From Holtiella sp036655075 (GTDB lineage: Bacteria; Bacillota; Clostridia; Lachnospirales; Cellulosilyticaceae): DNA of 11,394 nucleotides. Shown in pieces: positions 6,229-11,394 of this stretch. The translations under genes and the position numbers were made by a program. The stretch is taken from the NCBI RefSeq assembly GCF_036655075.1, contig NZ_JAVVQU010000060.1:1-11394 (forward strand). Reading direction: 5' to 3'. The notes under the pieces are model-generated. The model was not told the DNA's origin. It saw only the letters and a program-made list of their open reading frames with translations, and ran no database searches. Numbering within the stretch: the stretch's first letter is position 1; each line of letters begins with the position of its first letter.

Positions 6229-7761
6229 ATGAAATATGTTATTGAAATGCTTGGTATACGTAAAGAGTTTCCAGGGATTGTTGCCAACGACAATATTACA
6301 CTTCAACTAAGACAAGGCGAGATTCATGCCCTCCTTGGTGAAAATGGTGCTGGAAAATCTACCCTTATGAGTATGCTCTTTGGTATGTATCAACCGGATA
6401 AAGGTCAAATTAAGCTAAGTGGTAAAGAAGTTAAAATTACTAATCCTAATATTGCAACTGCACTAGGTATTGGTATGGTTCATCAACACTTCAAGCTTGT
6501 TCATAACTTTACTACAACTGAAAATATTGTCCTTGGTATTGAACCTAAAAAGTATGGTGGTCTAATACTAGACATAGAAAGTGCTGCTAAACGTGTCGCT
6601 GAACTTTCTACTAAATATGGCCTTAATATTGACCCTTACGCCAAAATTGAAGATATCTCTGTTGGTATGCAGCAAAGAGTAGAAATTATGAAAATGCTTT
6701 ATCGTGATGCCAATATTCTCATCTTTGATGAGCCAACTGCAGTACTGACACCACAAGAAATTGAAGATTTAATGGAAATTATGAGAGGCCTTATTAAAGA
6801 AGGTAAATCGATTATTATCATTACTCATAAGTTAAAAGAAATTAAGGCAGTAGCTGACCGCTGCACTGTTATTCGCCGTGGTAAATGCATAGGCACTGTC
6901 GATGTAAAAACAACAAGTGAAGCCGATATGGCGAAAATGATGGTCGGCAGAAATGTTAGTTTTAAAGTCGATAAATCTCCTTCTACTCCAAAAGAAACCA
7001 TTCTCAAAGTAGAGGATCTTTCTGTCCTCAATAACAAGAAAGTCATGGGTCTTAAGCACTTCAATCTTGAAGTTCATGCTGGTGAAATTGTAGGTATTGC
7101 AGGGGTAGAAGGCAATGGACAAACAGAACTTATTGAAGCGATCACAGGGCTTCGTAAAATAGAAAATGGCCAAGTCTTTATTAAAGATAAGAATATCACT
7201 TCACTTCCTATCCGTGAACGTATTGAAAGTGGTATGGCTCACATTCCTGAAGACCGCCAAAAACGTGGGCTTGTTCTAGACTATACGATAGAAGAAAATA
7301 TGATTCTTGAACGTTACAACAAAGCACCTTTTGCCAAACATGGTATTCTCAACTTCTCCGCTATTCATAAATATGCACAGAAAATTGTGGATGCTTTTGA
7401 CGTACGTGCTGGGCAAGGTGCAAGTACACCTGCTCGTGCGCTTTCTGGTGGTAACCAACAAAAAGCTATTATCGGTCGTGAGATTGAACTAAATCCTGAC
7501 TTATTAATTGCCGTCCAACCTACACGTGGTCTAGATGTTGGTTCTATTGAATACATTCATAAGCGTCTTATTGAACAACGTGATAAAGGGAAAGCCGTTT
7601 TACTGGTTTCTCTTGAACTCGACGAAGTCTTAAATGTTTCTGATCGAATTGCAGTTGTCAATAGCGGCGAACTCATTGGTATTGTCGATGCTGCTACAAC
7701 AAATGAAAATGAAATAGGCCTTATGATGGCTGGTGTGAAAGGAGCTGTAGCAAATGAGTAG
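6229..7761 (+). CDS. nupO: Nucleoside ABC importer ATPase, two fused ABC domains
   Basis: 510 residues; cytoplasmic ATP hydrolysis subunit that powers uptake. Domain 1 (about 3-245): Walker A GENGAGKST (37-45), Q-loop near HQH (85-87), signature SVGMQQR (144-150), Walker B ILIFDEPT (163-170) and switch His H200. Domain 2 (about 257-505): Walker A-like GVEGNGQTE (292-300) without the usual GKS/T, signature LSGGNQQK (405-412), Walker B LLIAVQPT (425-432) in which the Asp-Glu pair is replaced by V and Q, and SLELDE (461-466) where the switch His would be. This asymmetry, one normal and one degenerate half, is usual for sugar/nucleoside (RbsA/YufO-like) double ATPases and is not damage. The start is fixed by AAAGGAGG (6215-6222). 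The last 8 bases overlap the next gene. Symbol by analogy with B. subtilis nupNOPQ. Confidence 0.94.
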   Translation: MKYVIEMLGIRKEFPGIVANDNITLQLRQGEIHALLGENGAGKSTLMSMLFGMYQPDKGQIKLSGKEVKITNPNIATALGIGMVHQHFKLVHNFTTTENIVLGIEPKKYGGLILDIESAAKRVAELSTKYGLNIDPYAKIEDISVGMQQRVEIMKMLYRDANILIFDEPTAVLTPQEIEDLMEIMRGLIKEGKSIIIITHKLKEIKAVADRCTVIRRGKCIGTVDVKTTSEADMAKMMVGRNVSFKVDKSPSTPKETILKVEDLSVLNNKKVMGLKHFNLEVHAGEIVGIAGVEGNGQTELIEAITGLRKIENGQVFIKDKNITSLPIRERIESGMAHIPEDRQKRGLVLDYTIEENMILERYNKAPFAKHGILNFSAIHKYAQKIVDAFDVRAGQGASTPARALSGGNQQKAIIGREIELNPDLLIAVQPTRGLDVGSIEYIHKRLIEQRDKGKAVLLVSLELDEVLNVSDRIAVVNSGELIGIVDAATTNENEIGLMMAGVKGAVANE

Positions 7762-8914
7762 ATATAAAAAGCTATTCGTCTCTTTGATTTCTATCTTCCT
7801 CGGACTCCTTGTTGGTGCACTCTTTATGATGATGACAGGACACAATCCAATTAAAGGGTTTAGTTTCCTTATACAAGGGGGCCTAAAAAACATTGAACGT
7901 ATTGGGAATACTATTGCAACAGCTACCCCTCTTATCTTAACAGGTCTTTCTGTAGCTTTTGCATTTAGAACAGGATTATTTAACATTGGTGCGCCTGGGC
8001 AAATGCTCTTTGGTGGTTTCTGTGCCACTGCAGTAGGCCTTAGCTTCCCTACGTTGCCATCTCCTATTCTCCTCCCAATCATGATTATTACAGGTATGCT
8101 TGGTGGAGCTGTATGGGGTATTGTCCCTGGATTACTTAAAGCCAAGTTCAACGTACACGAAGTTGTTTCTTCTATTATGATGAACTGGATTGCTAACTGG
8201 GTTGTGTATTACGCTGTAAAATCCCGATTTACAGGCACTATGGAAACAGAGTCCCGTCTGCTTACACCTAATGCAACACTTCAAGCTGATTGGATTTCAA
8301 ATTTGTTCAATGGTTCTTATATCAACCTTGGGATTTTCATTGCCCTTTTAGGTGTTATCGTTATCGCCTTTATCTTAAACAAAACAACCTTTGGTTACCA
8401 ACTTAAGTCCGTAGGCTTTAATCGATATGCTGCTGAATATGCTGGAATCAGTGTGAACAAAAACATCATCTTCTCTATGATGATTGCAGGTGGACTTTCA
8501 GGTCTTGCCGGTGTTGTTCACTACACAGGTAATGCATCTTGTATCCAGTTAGGCGTTATCCCAACTCAAGGTTTTGATGGTATTGCTGTTGCCCTTCTTG
8601 GTGCAAATACTCCAATTGGTGCACTTCTTGCTGCTTTATTCTTTGGTGTCCTTTACTCAGGTCGTGGCTTCATGAGTGCTGCAACCAAGATTCCACCAGA
8701 AATTGCAGATACCATTATTGCAACGATTATCTACTTTGCTGCAACAAGTATGCTTATAGAAGGTTGGCTTGACCGTCTTCTTAAGAAACGTCATGACAAA
8801 GCAAACAATGTGGCATCTGAAGCTGAAAGTGTAGCTACTACTCTACCAAATACTTCTACTACTGAACCTGTACCGCTAATCTTAGACAAAGAAATGAAAA
8901 AGGAGGATGAGTAA
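7754..8914 (+). CDS. nupP: Nucleoside ABC importer permease, first subunit
   Basis: 386 residues, BPD_transp_2 (RbsC-like) permease that forms one half of the membrane channel. Hydrophobic spans are visible about 7-28, 55-72, 81-99, 103-125, 139-154, 190-208, 238-255, 276-301 and 316-335. Family motifs: GLFNIGAPGQMLFGG (74-88), NVHEVVSSIMMNWIA (133-147) and the cytoplasmic ATPase-contact loop GYQLKSVGFNRYAAEYAGI (214-232). A polar, Ser/Thr/Glu-rich tail of about 45 residues (342-386) follows the last helix. The ATG overlaps the ATPase stop (ATGAGTAG) and is served by GAAAGGAG at 7737-7744 inside the upstream gene, so translation is probably coupled. The partner permease begins 3 bases after the stop. 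Confidence 0.93.
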   Translation: MSRYKKLFVSLISIFLGLLVGALFMMMTGHNPIKGFSFLIQGGLKNIERIGNTIATATPLILTGLSVAFAFRTGLFNIGAPGQMLFGGFCATAVGLSFPTLPSPILLPIMIITGMLGGAVWGIVPGLLKAKFNVHEVVSSIMMNWIANWVVYYAVKSRFTGTMETESRLLTPNATLQADWISNLFNGSYINLGIFIALLGVIVIAFILNKTTFGYQLKSVGFNRYAAEYAGISVNKNIIFSMMIAGGLSGLAGVVHYTGNASCIQLGVIPTQGFDGIAVALLGANTPIGALLAALFFGVLYSGRGFMSAATKIPPEIADTIIATIIYFAATSMLIEGWLDRLLKKRHDKANNVASEAESVATTLPNTSTTEPVPLILDKEMKKEDE

Positions 8915-8917
8915 ATT

Positions 8918-9871
8918 ATGTGGGAGACACTTGTTCAAATCTTTCCTTATGCTATAGCCTTAACTATTCCGCTTCTTATTACTGCACTAGGTGCTCTATA
9001 TTGTGAGCGAAGTGGTGTTATCAATATCGGTCTTGATGGATTTATGATTATTGGCTCATTTGCCTGCGCTTTAACCATTATATCTTTAGAAACGGTCTTC
9101 CCACCTGGTAGCAATGCGCCTGTGTGGATTGGACTTCTTGTAGCAGCTGTAGTTGGAGGTATTTTCTCACTCCTACATGCTTTTGCAAGTATCAACTTAT
9201 GTGCCAACCAAGTTATTAGTGGTACAGCAATCAATATGATGGCTGGTTCACTTACACTATTCCTTGCACGTAACATTACAGGTAGTGGTACAATTCGTGT
9301 TAAAGGATTTACTAAATTTGATATTCCAGTTTTAAAAGATATCCCTGTAATTGGAGACTTATTCTTTAAGAACTCTTACATTACAACTTGGGTCGTTATG
9401 ATCATCATTGCTCTAACTTGTTACCTTCTTTACAAAACAAGATTTGGGCTTAGACTACGCTCTTGTGGTGAAAATCCTCACGCTGCTGACGCTGCTGGGA
9501 TTAATGTATTTAAAATGCGTTACATTGGTGTTATCATTTCTGGCGCCCTTGGTAGCCTAGGTGGTGCCATCTACCTCGTAACTTTTGCTGGTGAATTCAA
9601 TGGTACCGTTGGAGGATTTGGATTCCTTGCACTTGCAGCCCTTATCTTTGGTCAATGGAGACCACTCGCTATTGTTGCTGCAACACTATTCTTTGGTACA
9701 GCTTGGACTATTTCAAACGTATCAGATGTATTACCACAATTCCAAGCTATTCCTCCAGTTATTCTTAAAATCTTCCCATATGTGATGACTTTATTAGCAC
9801 TTGTTGTCTTCTCTAAATCATCACAAGCACCAAAAGCTTCTGGAGAACCTTTCAGTCATTCTGAAAGATAA
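8918..9871 (+). CDS. nupQ: Nucleoside ABC importer permease, second subunit
   Basis: 317 residues, BPD_transp_2 permease forming the other half of the channel. Hydrophobic spans are visible about 8-27, 40-60, 68-90, 98-117, 155-171, 203-222, 232-246, 250-266 and 281-298. Family motifs: ERSGVINIGLDGFMIIGSF (30-48) and the ATPase-contact loop GLRLRSCGENPHAADAAGI (177-195), which parallels the loop in the first permease. The start is preceded by AAGGAGG (8900-8906), which lies inside the last codons of the first permease; the genes are only 3 bases apart, suggesting coupled translation. This is the last gene of the operon, ending before a terminator hairpin. Confidence 0.93.
   Translation: MWETLVQIFPYAIALTIPLLITALGALYCERSGVINIGLDGFMIIGSFACALTIISLETVFPPGSNAPVWIGLLVAAVVGGIFSLLHAFASINLCANQVISGTAINMMAGSLTLFLARNITGSGTIRVKGFTKFDIPVLKDIPVIGDLFFKNSYITTWVVMIIIALTCYLLYKTRFGLRLRSCGENPHAADAAGINVFKMRYIGVIISGALGSLGGAIYLVTFAGEFNGTVGGFGFLALAALIFGQWRPLAIVAATLFFGTAWTISNVSDVLPQFQAIPPVILKIFPYVMTLLALVVFSKSSQAPKASGEPFSHSER
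9849..9867 (+). repeat. Short perfect hairpin over the last codons of the second permease
   Basis: CTTTCAG (9849-9855) and CTGAAAG (9861-9867) form a 7-bp stem with a TCATT loop, ending two codons before the stop. It stands 23 bases before the terminator stem. There is no T-run, so it is not itself a terminator; it could stabilise the 3' end of the mRNA or simply be chance. Confidence 0.3.
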
Positions 9872-9890
9872 TGACATAGATGACGTAGCT

Positions 9891-9918
9891 AAGAGCCTTG
9901 CGATTTGCAAGGCTCTTT
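9891..9918 (+). terminator. Terminator of the importer operon
   Basis: AAGAGCCTTGC (9891-9901) and GCAAGGCTCTT (9907-9917) form a perfect 11-bp stem with a GATTT loop, beginning 19 bases after the last operon stop codon. The U-tract is short (TTT, then GTG), so termination may be less complete than at the two other terminators in the window. On the minus strand the hairpin could also end transcripts of the BceB-like gene. Confidence 0.75.
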
Positions 9919-10039
9919 GTGTATAATAATCATAAGTAACAGGTAGCTCTTCAATAGGTAGCTTAGAAGTCTCACTGATGTCCGGTGATATAAAATAAAA
10001 GTTTAAAAATCTATCCTCTGTCTGTAATTTTTTCCCTTA
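9919..10039. other. Intergenic region between convergent genes, no gene found
   Basis: This stretch separates the importer terminator from the stop of the BceB-like gene. It holds two direct copies of AGGTAGCT (9941-9948 and 9956-9963) and a small imperfect hairpin, TCACTG/CGGTGA (9972-9988). I see no open frame with a ribosome binding site and no clear terminator of its own for the minus-strand gene. Confidence 0.5.
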
Positions 10040-11394
10040 TTATTTATTAACTACATTTTTTAACTGCATTTTTGCAAAACTAATAGTTCCTATATAATAT
10101 AGCACTATAATAATAATAATAATACTTATTGGTACAATAACACTATAGATAAAAGAATTTATCCCTATGTAACTATCGACTTTATATCCAAATCTAATCA
10201 AAAAAGTTTCAATTAATATTCCTGAAAATAATACTGAGAATAGTATGGGTATAGTAAAATAAATACCTACTTGTGTATTAATTAGACGACTAATTGCTTT
10301 TTGATCTACACCTATTTGATGAAGTTTATTGTATGTCATAGCATTTGATGAATAATGAGTTATTTGATGAATTGAAAATATTGTGAGACAAATTATAAAA
10401 AATACAATACCTATGTATATTCCTAGCATCCTTATCATCATATTTGAGACTATAATGTCACTTGTCTCCTCTACCTTTAGCCTACTGCCTATAAAGTTTT
10501 GATAATCTCTATAATGCATATATTTTTCTTCGTATTTTTCAAATAAATGTGGATAATTTAATTCAAAAGTATCTTCTATTTCTCTTGAAATTGAGGAACA
10601 TAAATCATATGGTACTGGTGTTACTGTATTTAAATAGTATCCCGTTGTTGCTAAAAGTAAGTTATCACATATACTATCTGGCAAAATCATTATATCTGAA
10701 TTATTTCTATTGAATAAATAATCTCCTAATGAATCATTATAAACTTTTTTGCTGTTTATGACTACTTGTTTATTATCTAATTGTATGTATTCTGTCTCCA
10801 CTCTGGATTGAAACCTTTCTATAGTCTCCTCATTACTTATGTGCATTGCAAATTCATTTGCTCCTAGCGTTATTGGCTCATAGTCCAGCATCCTACGTAA
10901 TTTATTAAAGTCGCTTAATCTTATAGAAGTTCGAGGGAAATCCCATTTTGTTTCTCTTGTATCTTCACTTGAAAAATCTTTTTCCCATATAAAATAACTT
11001 TCCAATGCAAGACTTTCTTGTATTTCAATATTATTTTTAATAATTATCTCATCTACAAAAGAATAATTTATTTGTGGTATATCCTCAACTCTATCTATAA
11101 ATCTGTAATTATTAAAAATAATTACATCATACGGAATCCTATATTCTAAATAACCTTCACTTATCTTTACACTTAATGGCGTAATAATAAAAGTAGTAAT
11201 TGCAGCTGTAAGTAATAGTGTGGTAATTAGTAGTATTTTCATTGATGATAATATCTTATGATGAATGTTGTTAATTAAGATGATTCTGAGGTTTGTGTAT
11301 TTAAAAATCTTGTTATGCTTTAGTAATATTATGATAAATGATAATGTATAGTAGCATGAGTATATAGCGATTATAATAGCTATAAATGTGAGCA
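10040..11394 (-). CDS. BceB/VraG-type FtsX-family ABC permease, partial (N-terminus beyond window)
   Basis: Partial gene. The internal ATG at 11242 has no ribosome binding site, and the frame continues without a stop through a further 50 codons to the right edge, so the real start is outside. About 450 residues are visible. Numbered from M11242: upstream of it, a membrane segment and a basic loop (KHNKIFKYTNLRIILIN) that resembles the conserved loop before the middle helices of BceB-like permeases; a helix at 2-23; a large polar domain about 25-262, expected outside the cell; then three helices about 271-292, 322-347 and 363-387. The segment between the first two of these (about 293-321, with NKLHQIGVDQKAISRLI) is the FtsX-type cytoplasmic coupling loop. 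BceB relatives of about 620-660 residues sense and remove cell-wall-active peptides with a BceA-type ATPase and usually a BceRS-type two-component system. Those partners would be upstream, off the right edge. Composition is locally far more AT-rich than the importer genes. The substrate is unknown; LolC/MacB-type alternatives are less likely given the architecture. Confidence 0.8.
   Translation of the reverse strand, partial: LTFIAIIIAIYSCYYTLSFIIILLKHNKIFKYTNLRIILINNIHHKILSSMKILLITTLLLTAAITTFIITPLSVKISEGYLEYRIPYDVIIFNNYRFIDRVEDIPQINYSFVDEIIIKNNIEIQESLALESYFIWEKDFSSEDTRETKWDFPRTSIRLSDFNKLRRMLDYEPITLGANEFAMHISNEETIERFQSRVETEYIQLDNKQVVINSKKVYNDSLGDYLFNRNNSDIMILPDSICDNLLLATTGYYLNTVTPVPYDLCSSISREIEDTFELNYPHLFEKYEEKYMHYRDYQNFIGSRLKVEETSDIIVSNMMIRMLGIYIGIVFFIICLTIFSIHQITHYSSNAMTYNKLHQIGVDQKAISRLINTQVGIYFTIPILFSVLFSGILIETFLIRFGYKVDSYIGINSFIYSVIVPISIIIIIIVLYYIGTISFAKMQLKNVVNK
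10107..10124. repeat. ATA trinucleotide repeat, six units
   Basis: Six tandem ATA units. On the coding (minus) strand this gives a run of isoleucine codons (five ATT and one ATA) in the last membrane helix of the BceB-like permease. Slippage here would change helix length in steps of one residue without a frameshift. Confidence 0.7.

Noticed and set aside
7102..7761. Possible inactivating damage in the second ABC domain of the ATPase
   Set aside because: Loss of the Lys and of the Walker B Asp-Glu in the second half is normal for double ATPases of this importer family, and the frame and signature motif are intact.
7630..8151. Minus-strand open frame of 173 codons under the ATPase/permease junction
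   Set aside because: The plus-strand genes there are unmistakable ABC transporter proteins; the antisense product resembles no protein family I know and has no start signals.
9941..9988. Direct AGGTAGCT copies and small hairpin as a regulatory RNA or attachment site
   Set aside because: The repeats are only 8 bp and the hairpin is short with a G-T pair; neither has supporting context.
10040..11242. Complete 400-residue protein starting at the ATG at 11242
   Set aside because: No ribosome binding site; the frame stays open to the right edge and encodes a recognisable BceB-like loop upstream, so this is an internal methionine.

Overview
The window looks like a piece of chromosome from a low-GC Gram-positive bacterium, most likely an anaerobic gut- or rumen-type Clostridia/Lachnospiraceae-like organism. 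This is inferred from AT-rich DNA, strong AGGAGG-type ribosome binding sites, a lipoprotein solute receptor, Tex, and a BceB-like permease; no rRNA or marker gene pins the genus. I see no tRNA, rRNA, CRISPR array, insertion sequence or prophage gene.

Layout, left to right. (1) 1-153: AT-rich upstream region with a short palindrome at the left edge and a -10-like box. (2) 154-1791 (+): a GH33 sialidase catalytic domain of the NanI/NanA type, without signal peptide or lectin module. (3) 1842-1899: a perfect 25-bp inverted repeat that can terminate transcription from both sides. (4) 1952-4108 (-): tex, a nucleic-acid-binding S1-domain protein, preceded on the same strand by a 190-residue, cysteine-rich protein of unknown function (4194-4766). 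(5) 4886-9917 (+): a nucleoside ABC importer operon in the order receptor lipoprotein, double ATPase, permease, permease, the same order as Bacillus subtilis nupNOPQ (yufNOPQ). It has a good promoter, a 5'-terminal leader hairpin, an internal terminator just after the receptor gene and a terminator after the last gene. (6) 10040-11394 (-): the C-terminal two thirds of a BceB/VraG-type FtsX-family permease. It runs off the right edge, and parts of it are much more AT-rich than the rest.

How they work together: the receptor captures nucleosides outside the membrane, the two permeases form the channel and the double ATPase drives uptake. The internal terminator should make the receptor mRNA more abundant than the membrane parts. 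The sialidase would release sialic acid from sialoglycans or sialo-oligosaccharides, but no sialate catabolism genes are visible. The BceB-like permease would act in antimicrobial-peptide sensing and resistance with an ATPase and perhaps a two-component system expected beyond the right edge. Apart from the nucleoside operon these are separate functional units. I find no convincing undescribed multi-gene system; the least explained gene is the 190-residue cysteine-rich protein.
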